Shown here in pieces: positions 31,408 through 41,871 of a stretch of 64,000 nucleotides of DNA. Made by a program: the position numbers and the translations under genes. Below the pieces are notes generated by a model. That model made no database searches, was not told the DNA's origin, and was given only the letters and a program-made list of their open reading frames with translations. Location of the stretch: positions 91,674,993-91,738,992 of the forward strand of contig OV277861.1 of the NCBI GenBank assembly GCA_922989275.2. The letters are read 5' to 3'. This stretch comes from Gari tellinella. Taxonomy: Eukaryota; Mollusca; Bivalvia; Cardiida; Psammobiidae. The stretch's first letter is position 1; each line of letters opens with the position of its first letter.

Positions 31408-31541
31408 GAGAGGTTTTGGTCTTCAATATTAATGGCACTGCTGACGAGCTGTAGGATTGTGTTGGATTAATTGCTGGGTAAAATGGATTAGCTGTTGAAT
31501 TGGATTATCCTGGAGATTAATGCCTGCTTTAAATATTAATT

Positions 31542-31753
31542 TTAACATACCAGCGGCATGAAACTATGATACCCTTAGCAAACACTTTGGATCCTGATGA
31601 GATGCCGCATAATGCTGCATCTCATCAGGATCCAAATTGTGACACTCTCACCCTGTTTTGAAAAGAAATTTTGAAAATTCTATTTTTAGAACAGTAGCAG
31701 ACAACAATTATTGTTGCAGACGAAGAAAAAGTACACAGCTTGTAAAGAATTAA
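31542..31753 (-). mobile_element. TTAA-C
   Basis: TTAACATACCAGCGGCATG to GCTTGTAAAGAATTAA; palindrome GGATCCTGATGAGATGCCGC around ATAAT. Confidence 0.87.
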
Positions 31754-32115
31754 TTTTACAAATGTTTTGTCCTTTGTCCTACTGGAGATCTAATGATACT
31801 CCAAAATTTTGACATCCAATATATTTTGATTGACAAATCCTGTCTTCACAGTTTTTGGCTTGATAAGTAAAAATATTCTCGGCGTTAAAGTTTCCCAAAG
31901 GTATGACAAAAAATATAAATAGCATTCAAATATTTGATCGTATGAAATACGGTTGATTTTTGTTTCTATTTTGAACATTTTTGTGTATCGTTTAAAAGGT
32001 CAACCCTTAAAATGCTAACATTTTCAATTTTTAAACAACGTTTTTCCATTTTTAAGGAAACAACAATGTATCTAAAATTTTGAGTTTTGGGTCTTTCATG
32101 ATATTTGGAAGTGGT

Positions 32116-32184
32116 AACAACATTGTAGACTCAGATCAGAGGGCTCCTTTCGGAGCCCTCTGATCTGAGTCTGCATTGTTTGCG
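32116..32184. mobile_element. TTAA-B-type palindrome alone
   Basis: AACAACATTGTAGACTCAGA pairs with TCTGAGTCTGCATTGTTTG; tip GGGCTCCTTTCGGAGCCC. ACTCAGATC/GATCTGAGT is compensated relative to ACCCAGATC. Confidence 0.75.
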
Positions 32185-32682
32185 AATGAAGTGTATACTC
32201 AGATCCTGCACAGAATAAAGGTTATAGAATGGCTGGTCATGGCATATAAGTGATACACTGAGGCTTATCCTCAGTAATTCTTTTATGACTCCAACAATAC
32301 ATACGGTACTTTTACTTACCAACAGTTAGTTGGTAGTTAGTTTGTTGGACATATAGTATCACATTGTGCTCTGTTTATATGGAATGGAATTTATCAATAT
32401 TTGGATTTGTGTATCTAAATACCCAAAGTACAATAAAAACTTATGACCTCTTACAAAATTATGACTACTAATTAATATTTAGTGTATAGAGTTACTTGAT
32501 TGGATATTATTATGATCGAGTGTAGTAGCACCAATCTCATGCATGTTGGGAATTATGTTCATTTCCGACGGTAAGTAAATGACAAATTCCTCCATTCTTC
32601 AATACCTCTTCCTGATAGAAACACACTCTTTTCATCTCTTATTCCCTTATGAAAATGACGATCTTGAATTAAGACTCATTCT
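32185..32682. other. Unassigned sequence
   Basis: Nothing supported. Confidence 0.35.
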
Positions 32683-32786
32683 GCTTTCTTGTGGCATATT
32701 TTCATAACTTATAAAGTCAAACCAATTTTATCCTTGGAGGAATAAATTAAAAGGCGTAAAAAGGCATATTTATTGAATAATAGGTA
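32683..32786 (-). mobile_element. TTAA-A, right-hand fragment
   Basis: CATTCTGCTTTCTTGTGGCA, then TGGAGGAATAAATTAAAAGG and GGCATATTTATTGAATAATA. Confidence 0.55.
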
Positions 32787-32849
32787 AATTGACCTAGCAA
32801 TTCCATTAGATCCCTGTCTTGGGAATAAAATACATTGCCAACATGAAAG

Positions 32850-32913
32850 ATCCAGATCAACCTAATCTCTTTGAAAACAATCCATCTGATCAGTGTCTAC
32901 ACTGTTTGCAGAG
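32850..32913. mobile_element. TTAA-B palindrome, decayed
   Basis: GATCCAGATCAACCTAATCT and CCATCTGATCAGTGTCTACACTG... as the last paired arm remnants. Confidence 0.45.
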
Positions 32914-33087
32914 ACAATAAACAAAATACATAGATATTTTGACAAGTGACGTTATCTTACCCAATGATATGCCTCATTAATTTGGTGTTGAGATCTAATT
33001 AAATACTGCTGTTAATATCTGATCAAGATAGAGCCCCAACTATTCTTTAGTAGCAATTCTATAGAAGGCCAGTGTCAACGGTATAAA

Positions 33088-33226
33088 GACAGGTGGTTGC
33101 TTAATGCAGAATAAAAATAATGCAGAAAGCTCCTTTCTGCATTATTTTTATTCTGCATTAAGCTGCCACCTGTCTTTAGATATTTTAAATCCTTATTAAT
33201 GACTTATACTAAAACAGGTTTGACTG
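33088..33226. mobile_element. TA-F, left end lost
   Basis: AAAGACAGGTGGTTGCTTAA pairs with the arm ending CCACCTGTCTTT, tip shortened to AAAGCTCCTTT. AATAAAAATAATG is compensated in both arms. Right end CAGGTTTGACTG then TA. Confidence 0.82.
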
Positions 33227-33228
33227 TA

Positions 33229-33600
33229 ATTCTTTCCCACTATCAGTCAGAACTATAGATCATACAAGATAGGTATATTGCTTCGTGGACCATAAACTTT
33301 TGATTTATCGTTATTTTAACGATGACTTACCCATCGGGTTACGACAACGTAGATAAAGATATTGACCACTTCACAGTATGACTCATTTAGGATATCATCC
33401 TGTGGTTGTCATAATAATCGTTAATGTATATAACCCCTGTATCTATCAATTGTACAATAACATAAATATAATTGATGTGGAATTTAACTTATTTTACTTT
33501 ATGAGAGAGAGCTCCATTCATAAAGGAACACTCTTGAATTTTCATTCTGTATAAAATTAAAGTAAAGTCTACTGTTGATCAATGAATAATCACTTCTGAT
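33229..33600. other. Unassigned sequence
   Basis: Nothing supported. Confidence 0.35.
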
Positions 33601-33610
33601 GTTAAATTTT

Positions 33611-33740
33611 GGTGGTGGCTTGATAGATGATAGAAATAAAGCAGGAAGCTCCTTTAATGGGAATTCTGGTTTACTTTCATCATGCTTTAAGCAGCCCTTT
33701 ACTAACCACTTTAAAGCAGGCACTTCCTTTAATTGGTCAT
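33611..33740. mobile_element. Decayed TA-E/F palindrome
   Basis: ATAGAAATAAAGCAGGAAGC with TCTGGTTTACTTTCATCATG and CTTTAAGCAG; poorly paired. Confidence 0.5.
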
Positions 33741-33848
33741 ATAAGACTAAAGAGGTCTCACATTCTTTGGCTTCGACATTGTTGTACATTGTTTCAAGTC
33801 ACGGCTTTTGCAAGAAACTTGTACCTTTAGAATAATCTCTAACAGCGG

Positions 33849-33894
33849 TTGGCTTTCAGGTAATTCTGCCAGATTGGCAGAAGCTGGGAGCCAA
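33849..33894. repeat. Small foldback, family O
   Basis: TTGGCTTTCAGGTAATTCTG against TGGCAGAAGCTGGGAGCCAA; a better-preserved copy lies at 63936-63980. Confidence 0.55.
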
Positions 33895-34138
33895 ACAAAT
33901 GTGTAAGATTTTATTATCGAATCCAAACCTAAAAATGATTACCGGTAAGTGAATACAAGTGCTTGATCTAAATTCTTCACCATTTGTATTGATGCCTTTT
34001 CAATCACATTGGTAGCCAATTTTGGCCCCTCCATTAGCATCATCATTGGCATTGCTATTGACAGTTATATATGCTTCAATACCAATGGTGGCTTTGTGCC
34101 CACCATGTGTACAGTGAAATAGATGTTATTCTTTCCAG

Positions 34139-34390
34139 TTTAACCCTTTCCCCCATAGAAGCGCCTTTTAGCGCATTAAGTGTATTCCTTCACTGAAGAA
34201 AATAGTTCCAATTTATACAGTCATAAATATGTATCATACAAAATATTTTCTATATTCAAGCAGATGATAGCTTAAAGCAGGCTGAAAGTAAAGCAGAATG
34301 CGCTTAAGGCGCATTCTGCTTTACTTTCAACCTGCTTTAAGTCGGCACCTATATTCAATACTAGAGACATGCTATGTGGGAAAGGGTTAA
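34139..34390 (+). mobile_element. TTAA-A, complete
   Basis: TTAACCCTTTCCCCCATAGA to GTGGGAAAGGGTTAA, perfect palindrome with tip GCGCTTAAGGCGC. Confidence 0.94.
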
Positions 34391-34462
34391 AAGCAAACAA
34401 AACACAAAGGTGATGTACTCAAATAAATTACAATGCTATAATACTATACTTCAATATGAGAA

Positions 34463-34524
34463 GCAAACAGTTTGGAGCCTGGTCAGACGCTGGGTTACCC
34501 AGCATCTCATTTGGCCCCAATGTC
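34463..34524. mobile_element. TTAA-C palindrome, partly decayed
   Basis: GCAAACAGTTTGGAGCCTGG; tip ACGCTGGGTTACCCAGCAT is itself perfectly paired but different from other copies. Confidence 0.6.
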
Positions 34525-34625
34525 ACTGAGTGCAATGGAAATGATTACTTTAGCACAAACACATTTATTTGAAAGAATAAGGTCTTCTCCACTGTAAAAA
34601 GGTCTCTCTGTAGGAGCTACATGCC

Positions 34626-34730
34626 CCAAGGTTATAAAGCTTTTGAGTTGAGTCTAAGATCGTTCTCAAGCTTTTGATTGGTCAGATTTGATCTCAGACT
34701 CAAATCAAAAGCTTGTATATAACTTTTGAC
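34626..34730. repeat. Foldback element, family I
   Basis: CCAAGGTTATAAAGCTTTTG at the left, complement ending near 34730; interior GAGTTGAGTCTAAGATC and GATCTCAGACTCAAATC pair. Confidence 0.72.
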
Positions 34731-34732
34731 CC

Positions 34733-34944
34733 AGATATAAGGAGTATTTCCAATACTAACAACTTTATTGATCAACCAAACCCTATGTTGTGACTACTCT
34801 TTAGAATTGTCTCAAAGAGACAATTCTAATGGGTTGTCACAAGTAAGAGGCAATTTTAATGAGTTGTCACAACATAGGGTTTGGTGGATAAATGATGAGT
34901 TTGTTTCCTGTTGGGTGATTTAGCCCTGTTATCTGACCAGATTC
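34733..34944. mobile_element. hAT-D variant with duplicated arm
   Basis: CCCAGATATAAGGAGTATTT to CCTGTTATCTGACC. The right arm segment GACAATTCTAATGGGTTGTC is followed by a second version GGCAATTTTAATGAGTTGTC. Confidence 0.7.
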
Positions 34945-35162
34945 ATTGAACAGATGAAGTGAATTATGGTGAAAAATGTTTTGGCAAGCTTGTGTGAAAG
35001 TCGGGCAAAATTGTTGGGGTTTGTTTACTGATAGGTGATTGGGTCAGTATTGCATCTCCTGGATATGATTTATATGTGTAATTTGTATACAAATTTAAGT
35101 ACAGTTATGCTTGTGATCATGTACCATTCTTACAGGACTGCCATTTCTTCATAATCTTCTGA

Positions 35163-35527
35163 TTTTTATCCTATTAGAATGATGGTAGCTTAAAGAAGGC
35201 TGAAAGTAAAGCAGAATGTGCCTTAACCCTTTGAACCCTAGTCATGCATATGGGCGTCCTTTTTAAAAAGAGTACATGCGGATAGAACACTTGTCCTATG
35301 CAAACAGTGAAGACTAAGAGCAGAGGGCTCCTGAAGGAGCCCACAGATCAGGGTCTTTACTGTTCTGTCATAATGCAAAGCATTGACAAAAACAACCCTT
35401 AAAAGTTAGAAATGAACAAGACTAAAATGGAAACTGGAAATGTCCATTTGAAGTTTCAGAGAGGAATTTTTAGAGTTAAGGCACATTCTGCTTTACTTTC
35501 AACCTGCTTTAAGTAATCACGCTTAAT
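35163..35527 (+). mobile_element. TTAA-A palindrome module inside hAT-R, split by TTAA-B
   Basis: TCCTATTAGAATGATGGTAG and the left arm to AATGTGCCTTAA, then TTAA-B, then TTAAGGCACATTCTGC and the right arm. The outer TTAACCC end is absent. Confidence 0.8.
35223..35479 (+). mobile_element. TTAA-B inserted in the tip of a TTAA-A palindrome
   Basis: TTAACCCTTTGAACCCTAGT to AGAGTTAA. The host tip GTGCCTTAAGGCAC is restored exactly if one TTAA and the element are removed, direct evidence of TTAA target duplication. Confidence 0.95.
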
Positions 35528-35641
35528 TTTTTTTTTTTTTTAAATGTTAGGATTTTTCATGATCAAATCATGCCAGCCCTGTTTATAAGATTCATACTAG
35601 TTAATACTTTGCCAGATATAAGTATATATTGATGCCTGTTG

Positions 35642-35720
35642 AAAACATTGTAGACCCAGATTAGACAACTCCTGTAGGAGATTTCTGTACTGCTTTTATC
35701 CTGCATGAGGCAACCACCTA
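35642..35720. mobile_element. Chimeric palindrome: TTAA-B arm with TA-F arm
   Basis: AACATTGTAGACCCAGATTA is a TTAA-B arm, followed by CTCCTGTAGGAG and the TA-F arm CTGCTTTTATCCTGCATGAG. The two arms cannot pair beyond the tip. Confidence 0.55.
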
Positions 35721-35722
35721 GC

Positions 35723-35973
35723 TTAACCCATTACCCCATAGCCTGTTTTTAGTTTTGAAGACAGGTGACCACTTAAAGTAGGTTGAAAGTAAAGCAGAAT
35801 GTGCCTAAAGGCGCATTTTGCTTTACTTTCAACCTGCTTTAAGCTTTCATCTGCTAGAGTACAGAAATATTTCTTATAGAACATATTCATGACTGTACAA
35901 ATTGGAATGATTTTCTTCAGTTGAGGAATAAATTAAAGGCGTAAAAAGTAGTATTTATGGGGTAATGGGTCAA
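35723..35973 (-). mobile_element. TTAA-A, complete
   Basis: TTAACCCATTACCCCATAGC to GGGGTAATGGGTCAA; tip GTGCCTAAAGGCGC. Confidence 0.92.
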
Positions 35974-36012
35974 GAGATATGAATAGAAGTACATCTGTCA
36001 TAGAAGTGTCCC

Positions 36013-36230
36013 TTAACCCATAACTCCATGAATTGACATTTTAACGCCTCTAAATTATTCCTCCACTGAGGAAAATAGTTCCATTTTAAATGGTAATGAA
36101 ATGTATTCTATATGGGACCTAGCAGATCATAGCTTAAAGCAGACTGAAAGTAAAGCAAGAGGCACAAGTACTTTTAGTGGTCACATGTCTTTAAAACTAG
36201 AAACAGAAACAGACTATTGGGGAGTGGGTG
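36013..36230 (+). mobile_element. TTAA-A, right arm deleted
   Basis: TTAACCCATAACTCCATGAA start; left arm then AGAGGCACAAGTACTTTTAG and right flank; end decayed. Confidence 0.78.
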
Positions 36231-36466
36231 AAGCACAAGTTTAGCGATATAAATTCGATAAATTGTGTAATCTCATTTGCAATGCAAGTCGTAAACTTGA
36301 GGTACTTAGATTTGTTCCCTTGTATTAACTATTCATCACAAGACCTGCTAATGAAAAGTCTTACATTCACTGGAAATTGCTGTTCCAACTTAATGTACTT
36401 CAAGTAAAAAAATACAGATTCAGCAAAATCTTTGACTGAGTTCGCAGACCCTCAGCTAGATTTGTT

Positions 36467-36578
36467 TAACCCCATACCTGTTTCTAGTTTTGATGACATG
36501 TGACCACTTACAGAAGGCTGAAACTAAATCAACCACCTGTCTTATATAATTAAACATTGAAAATAAGTTATGGGTTAA
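36467..36578 (-). mobile_element. TTAA-A deletion derivative
   Basis: TTTAACCCCATACCTGTTTC, TGACCACTTACAGAAGGCTG, then directly AGTTATGGGTTAA. Confidence 0.6.
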
Positions 36579-37381
36579 TTGTCTCAAAATGAACAGTAAA
36601 GGGACATACATCTGCAACAAACCAAATGTTTCACATGCTTTGATCTTTCAATACACAAAATATAACATTCCAATGTCTAAAGTTTTAAAAGGGAAAACAA
36701 TTGCATGCCGTCGACCATTATCAGAAATTTATTTGATTATTTTACATCAGCATTGCATTTTAAAGATGATAAAGAAGGTGTTGCCTTGTTTTCAATGTCA
36801 AGGTCAGATGCTTTAAGATCAAGGTCAGATGTGGAATTTGACTTTTCTTTGGAGCTGCATGCCTCTGGGAACAGTTTCAGTTTATAAACCATGTGCTGAT
36901 AAAAACAGCCTGTTTAAATCTCAGAAAAAAAGTTCAGGAAAAAATATCTTATCAGTTAACACTTATCGGATCATAATACTGTTTACATCAGAATTATTAT
37001 TCGCCAAAACGAAGAATTGAGTCTTAATAGCCTTTTACCTGTGTCAAAACTTTAGTTTGAGTATCACACTGGTCACATACTGTGTTTATTCAGTGTCTGA
37101 TCTGGATCCAAGCTGTTTGTATACAACTATCAATCAATTTTTGTATGTGAGGATCAGGGTTAGAATAGATCAAAGCCTCCATGGGCTATTTTTATACATA
37201 ATGGGTGCTTTGTTGCCAAGACGTGCACTTTGTTTTCATCGTTGTATACCCAAATCTTATCTCAGACTGCACTTTGTAAAGGTGGGACTGGCAAACAATG
37301 ATGGGTACATTACAGCAACATATACAATGTTAACTCCTTTGAATGTTTATAAATGTCATCAGCTCAACCCAATAGCATGTT
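36579..37381. other. Longer MITE-poor stretch
   Basis: About 800 bp with overlapping short open stretches in several frames but no ATG-to-stop or splice-bounded exon I would defend. GTCTGATCTGGATCCAAGCT at about 37094 is a lone TTAA-C arm. Confidence 0.4.
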
Positions 37382-37644
37382 TTAACGCACTACCCCATAG
37401 CCTGTTTCAAGTTTTAAAGACAGGTGACCACTTAAAACAGGCTGAAAGTAAAGCAGAATGTGCCTTAAGGCACATTCTGCTTTACTTTCAGCCTGCTTTA
37501 AACTATCATCATTCTGCTAGGATATAGAAAATATGTCTTATGGTGCCGGGTGCATATCCATTACTGTATAGAATGGAACTATTTTCTTTAGTGGAGGAAT
37601 AAATTAAATGTGTGAAAATGCAAATCTATTGAGTAGTGGGTTAA
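37382..37644 (-). mobile_element. TTAA-A, complete
   Basis: TTAACGCACTACCCCATAGC to GAGTAGTGGGTTAA, perfect palindrome, tip GTGCCTTAAGGCAC. Confidence 0.92.
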
Positions 37645-37702
37645 ATGGTATTTAGTGACAACTCAGTGAACATTTTATTAGAGATATCTCTTCAGATTTA
37701 GA

Positions 37703-37777
37703 GTTACTTCTTAATGCAGAACAAAAGTAATGCAGAAAGTTGTTTTAGGAGCTTTCTGCATTACATTAATTCTGGAT
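37703..37777. mobile_element. TA-F core
   Basis: CTTAATGCAGAACAAAAGTA pairs with TACATTAATTCTGGATTAA; tip decayed. Confidence 0.7.
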
Positions 37778-38014
37778 TAAAGTAATAACATACATGTATT
37801 AAAATCAATGCCCATGCACAAAACCATAATAATGCAAATACATTTCACAACTTTGTAACAAATTTCTTCATGAACTTGGAAAGAAACAAAGTTGTATTCA
37901 AAAGTATAAATTTCAACAGTTGATATTGAATTCTTAAAATTCAGGTCAGTATTTTATCAGATTTGCATAGCCTGATGATAAGAACATTTACCACAAATTA
38001 CCTCCAATCTCATA

Positions 38015-38197
38015 CAGTCAGCCCTCGTCATCTCAAACTCTCGTTAATCAAACTTACCCATATATCAAAGTAGCCACGTTTTAACTTTGAAATATGGGTA
38101 TGTTTAACTTTAGCGAGCTCGAGTCGGTGAACTCAACTGAGGAAATATGGATAAGTTTGACCAATGCGAGTTTGAGATATCATGGTTTAATTGACTG
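38015..38197. mobile_element. TIR element, family P
   Basis: CAGTCAGCCCTCGTCATCTC against GAGATATCATGGTTTAATTG and ACTG; interior CCCATATATCAAAGTAGC and ACTTTGAAATATGGGTA also pair. Pogo/Tigger-like ends by inference. A half copy lies at 47316-47460. Confidence 0.72.
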
Positions 38198-38478
38198 TTA
38201 TATTGCGCTATTTTTGGGGGCATACTTGAAGGAACAGTAGCTGCATGTGCACAATTTATGACTGTGATAAGGGCACTTGAATTAAAATGCATGCATGCCG
38301 AGATACATTGTTTGTGAGGGTGAAACCCCTGTTCAAAACATACATGTACAACATATTACCGGTATAGCTTAGACAAGTTAATAACATTGGCAAAGAGTGT
38401 TTATTATAAAACAGTCTCGTATAAAGTAAAAGGGTAAAAGGTGTACTATGAAATAATGTCAGTCTTTCAAATTTTACA

Positions 38479-38666
38479 CAGGGCTCGATCCAGATAAGAG
38501 TGAGCAAACTGAACAAATCCAACATTTTCTGACTCATTTCAGCACCAAATCCTATGGTGTCACTACTCATTAGAATCGTCTCTTAGAGACAACTCTAATG
38601 AGTAGTGACACCATAGGGTTTTGTGTAGATTTTAGTTTTGAAATATTCCCCTTATCAGGATCTCTG
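38479..38666. mobile_element. hAT-D
   Basis: CAGGGCTCGATCCAGATAAG to CTTATCAGGATCTCTG with TTTTACA on both sides. Confidence 0.9.
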
Positions 38667-38957
38667 TTTTACACCCACTTGCAAGAGCCCGTTGACCAGG
38701 ACTTGAGGTTTTGTCAGATAATTTATCTCGTCTGATAATAGTTAGAATTAAAATTCTTGGCAGCCGTCCCTCTCCTCCTATCTGTTAACTATCTTCAATA
38801 TTATCAATGACACTACACAATACAAGTATGGTATCATCATTTTACAATTTATGAATGACTATTGAATACCGTAATCTAGGGCATCGCTTAAACATGGAGG
38901 TTATCTGCTCGTAACTTGGGGTGCAGGATAGAATTTTGCTGACTACATCAGTTCTTA
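38667..38957. other. Unassigned sequence
   Basis: Nothing supported. Confidence 0.35.
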
Positions 38958-39131
38958 TAGGGCTCCAGATAAGGGGAGTATATAAAAAACAAAAATCTTT
39001 ATATCTGAATTAAACCCTATAGTGTCACTACTCAATCGTCTCTAATGAGTAGTCATACCATAAGTTTTGGTGCTGAAATGAGTGAGAAAAATGATGAATT
39101 TGTTCAATTATTCATGCTTATCTCGAGTCAT
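38958..39131. mobile_element. hAT-D with shortened palindrome
   Basis: TAGGGCTCCAGATAAGGGGA start; the palindrome tip has shrunk to ACTACTCAATCGTCTCTAAT; right end CTTATCTCGAGTCATG decayed. Confidence 0.78.
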
Positions 39132-39641
39132 GAAACTTAAAATTTATAATGAGGAAAAGAGTATGTATTGCAAACATTTTCACTTGTAAATCTCTTACAA
39201 ACCTTGTGAAAATGTTGAAGATCAAAATATTGAACATTTTTATCATTTTCTCTATAATCTTAAATGTGGGAGGCATAATTGTATAGAGGTTAATCAGATT
39301 TTACTGTTTCTTCAAGCAATGGTACTGCTTATACTATTACTAGAATGTCTGCCTAGTTATATAGTTGTTGCCATGGACCATTCTCAATTCACCAACATCA
39401 GCCAATCTTGATTTGACATTGACCTTGACCTATTTGGAATCAGAAAAATCCAACTATAGGGGTACTGGGTTAAATATAGCTATCAATATGTATTTTGTTT
39501 CTTTCAATTATAAACTTGATCAATAGTTCCTCGTGTTGTTTATCTCTGTAAATTTGAATAATTACCATCAGTCTTGTTCCAAAATGGGATCAAATAAGCT
39601 TTTAGAATCTCCGTTGCTTTTGTCCAGAAAAACTACCTAGA
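39132..39641. other. Unassigned sequence
   Basis: Nothing supported apart from weak similarity of 39575-39610 to the left flank of TTAA-C. Confidence 0.35.
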
Positions 39642-39712
39642 TGACAAACAGTTTTGATTCTGATCAGATTCCAATTTACCTAACATCTTATCTGGATTGC
39701 AAAGGTTTAGAA
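39642..39712. mobile_element. TTAA-C palindrome, decayed
   Basis: GACAAACAGTTTTGATTCTG and ACATCTTATCTGGATTGCAA are remnants of the two arms. Confidence 0.5.
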
Positions 39713-39908
39713 ATCTGGTTTCCTACATTCAAAAGGGCCGACACTACAGCTTAAACTTTAGGTCATGTGAGTGAAATTAAATGTCACCTCTTACTTGAAA
39801 CTTGTTAACTATAGTAATCATCTACTTCAAAATCATAGTCTTGAAGAACACCCAAATTTAGTTATATTATTTATTGAAATTTAACCATAGAAGCAATTAA
39901 TACCTCTA

Positions 39909-39974
39909 CCAAACAGTTTGGATCCTGATCAGACGCCGAGTAACTCGGCGTCTGATCAGGATTCAAACAGTTTG
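39909..39974. mobile_element. TTAA-C-type palindrome
   Basis: AAACAGTTTGGATCCTGATC pairs with GATCAGGATTCAAACAGTTT; tip GACGCCGAGTAACTCGGCGTC. Confidence 0.78.
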
Positions 39975-40025
39975 CAAATGCAAATCAAATCACACTTTAG
40001 TAGCATTTTGAGGGTTAAGCTTCAG

Positions 40026-40420
40026 ATGATGGGAGGTCAACAAAGAACTTACTTTGGAGTGTGCCTATGATGGCGTCGTTGGTCTTGGACACCACGGAAT
40101 GCTCATTGTTTATCTGTGTCTTACCAAACATGCTCTAAGACCGGCAACTATGTGAAAAATGTCGTTACAAATAAATTAGCTTGTAAATTGAGACGGAATT
40201 TACCTCCATAAGTTTTGTGTCTACCCGTAATGGAGTTTCAAATGTATTTTAATGAAATTAATCAGCGGTATGGTTATTTAGTGCTAGTGTCGGACTATTG
40301 ATCAGAATTATTGGAAGTCTTTAGTAAGTAGAGTTACAGCAGATTAACGTGTTCCAATGGTGTAAAAAAAAACAACCAACAACAAAAAAACTAGTGGACT
40401 TCAAATAACAGTAGACTAAC
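40026..40420. other. Unassigned sequence
   Basis: Includes A-rich runs near 40365-40395; no supported feature. Confidence 0.35.
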
Positions 40421-40424
40421 TCAC

Positions 40425-40487
40425 ATTATGCAGCGTTCTTTCAGGATCAAAACTATTTGAAAAGTTTGATCGCTAGTATGCAAAGAG
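40425..40487 (+). mobile_element. TTAA-C, right-hand fragment
   Basis: ATTATGCAGCGTTCTTTCAG, AAACTATTTGAAAAG and CGCTAGTATGCAAAGAG. Confidence 0.55.
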
Positions 40488-40609
40488 ACTGATCTGAGTC
40501 AGTACTGTTTAAAAAACAACATCAAAATGTGCTATTTGCAGGAAAAAGGTTTGGTCCCTAAATTTGGAATTTGTAAAGATGAAAGATAAACCAATTAGAC
40601 AGTCAATCA

Positions 40610-40678
40610 GTGCAGGAATAGATTAGAGGCATAAAAAGGCGCACATATGGAGCACATGTAATGGGTTTAAGTTATTAC
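40610..40678 (-). mobile_element. TTAA-A, right-hand fragment
   Basis: CAGTGCAGGAATAGATTAGA, then GGCGCACATATGGAGCACAT and GTAATGGGTTTAA. Confidence 0.65.
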
Positions 40679-40730
40679 ACTTGATTTTGCCATTAGTGTG
40701 CAAAGAGTTTAATAAAAAGTAGTTTTTGTC

Positions 40731-40923
40731 TCGAGCTCTAGATAAGGGGAGTATTTAAAAAGCAAAAATCTTTATTTCTGTATTAAACCTGATGATGTCA
40801 CTACTCATTAGAATCGTCTCGAGGAGACGATTCTAATGAGTAGTGACACCATATGATTTGGTGCTAAAATGAGCGAGAAAATATTGGATTTGTTAATTTT
40901 TCTCCCTCTTATCTGGAGACCTG
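40731..40923. mobile_element. hAT-D
   Basis: TCGAGCTCTAGATAAGGGGA to CTTATCTGGAGACCTG; perfect palindrome around CGTCTCGAGGAGACG. Confidence 0.9.
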
Positions 40924-41086
40924 TTTAAAAAGTGCCACATTATCTTCACAATGAGTTTCTATACAGCTATGTTTAAGTGTTTTGATATATAATTGTGAAA
41001 TGATAGTGTTTCTGTCTGGCTCTACCGCACTGTGTTTACTTAGGCAGTTTGCCCTTTGACCACAAAGGTGCTTTTATTAACTCCCA

Positions 41087-41311
41087 TTAATTCTTTGCAT
41101 GCTGAGTAATATATTTCGTCTGTAATAATTGTTGTCTGCAAATGTTCTAAAATTGGCATTTTCAAAATTTCTTTTCAAAATTGGGTCAGAACGGCAAACA
41201 GTTTGGATCCAGATTAGACGCCGCGTTATGCGGCGTCTCATCTGGATCGAAACTATTTGCAAAGGTAATCACAGAGGCAGATATATCCGCCACTAGGGTG
41301 CAAAGAGTTAA
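41087..41311 (+). mobile_element. TTAA-C, complete
   Basis: TTAATTCTTTGCATGCTGAG to GGTGCAAAGAGTTAA; GTCTGTAATAATTGTTGTCTG block; tip GACGCCGCGTTATGCGGCGTC. Confidence 0.92.
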
Positions 41312-41389
41312 TTCTGTCAATTTACAATATACAGCCGAGCTTATGTAAAGCTCTCTACAATTCAAGTAAAATATCACTATGTTAGTCTT

Positions 41390-41642
41390 TTAAACCTTTA
41401 GTCCATAGTCTGGTTCTAGTTTTGACTGCTTATAATTAATTAAAGCATGTTGAAAGTAAAGCAGAATGTGCTTAAGGTGCATTCTGCTTTACTTTCAATC
41501 TGCTTTAAACTACACTCTGCTAGGACATAGAAAATATTTCTCATGGTACATATTTATGACTGTATAAAGTGGAACTATTTTCTTAAGTGGAGAAATAAAT
41601 TAAAGACGAAAAAAGGCATAGTAATGGCTTAATATGGGTTAA
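41390..41642 (-). mobile_element. TTAA-A, complete
   Basis: TTTAAACCTTTAGTCCATAG to GCTTAATATGGGTTAA; tip GTGCTTAAGGTGC. Confidence 0.88.
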
Positions 41643-41871
41643 AGGTCTCCAATGTTCAATATATAAAGGTTTATTACTGCACAGTTGATAGGAGACAATA
41701 TTGAGTTGTTGACACTTAACTGCAACGCAAAATTGTCATTCAGCAAATTGATAGTATAGACATGTAGATCTAATAATGTAATGGAAGAATCCATAGTGAA
41801 AATAAGGTAAAGTCAGGATTAAATCAATACATCAACACTGCTTTATCTTTCATTTTACTGTTTAACTCCCT

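Larger units (their letters stand above)
35133..35581. mobile_element. hAT-R, outermost of a triple nest
   Basis: CAGGACTGCCATTTCTTCAT and its counterpart ATGCCAGCCCTG form CAGGG-type ends; AATCTTCTGATTTTTAT and TTAGGATTTTTCATG lie inside them. Contains a TTAA-A core that itself contains TTAA-B. Compare 52607-52852. Confidence 0.65.

Noticed and set aside
37057..37527. 156-codon open stretch on +
   Set aside because: Its C-terminal third is the translation of a TTAA-A palindrome; the same KQAESKAECALR-type peptide appears in dozens of short frames across the window.
40026..40160. Possible exon in the slightly GC-richer stretch
   Set aside because: No frame with matching acceptor, donor and phase on either strand that I could defend.
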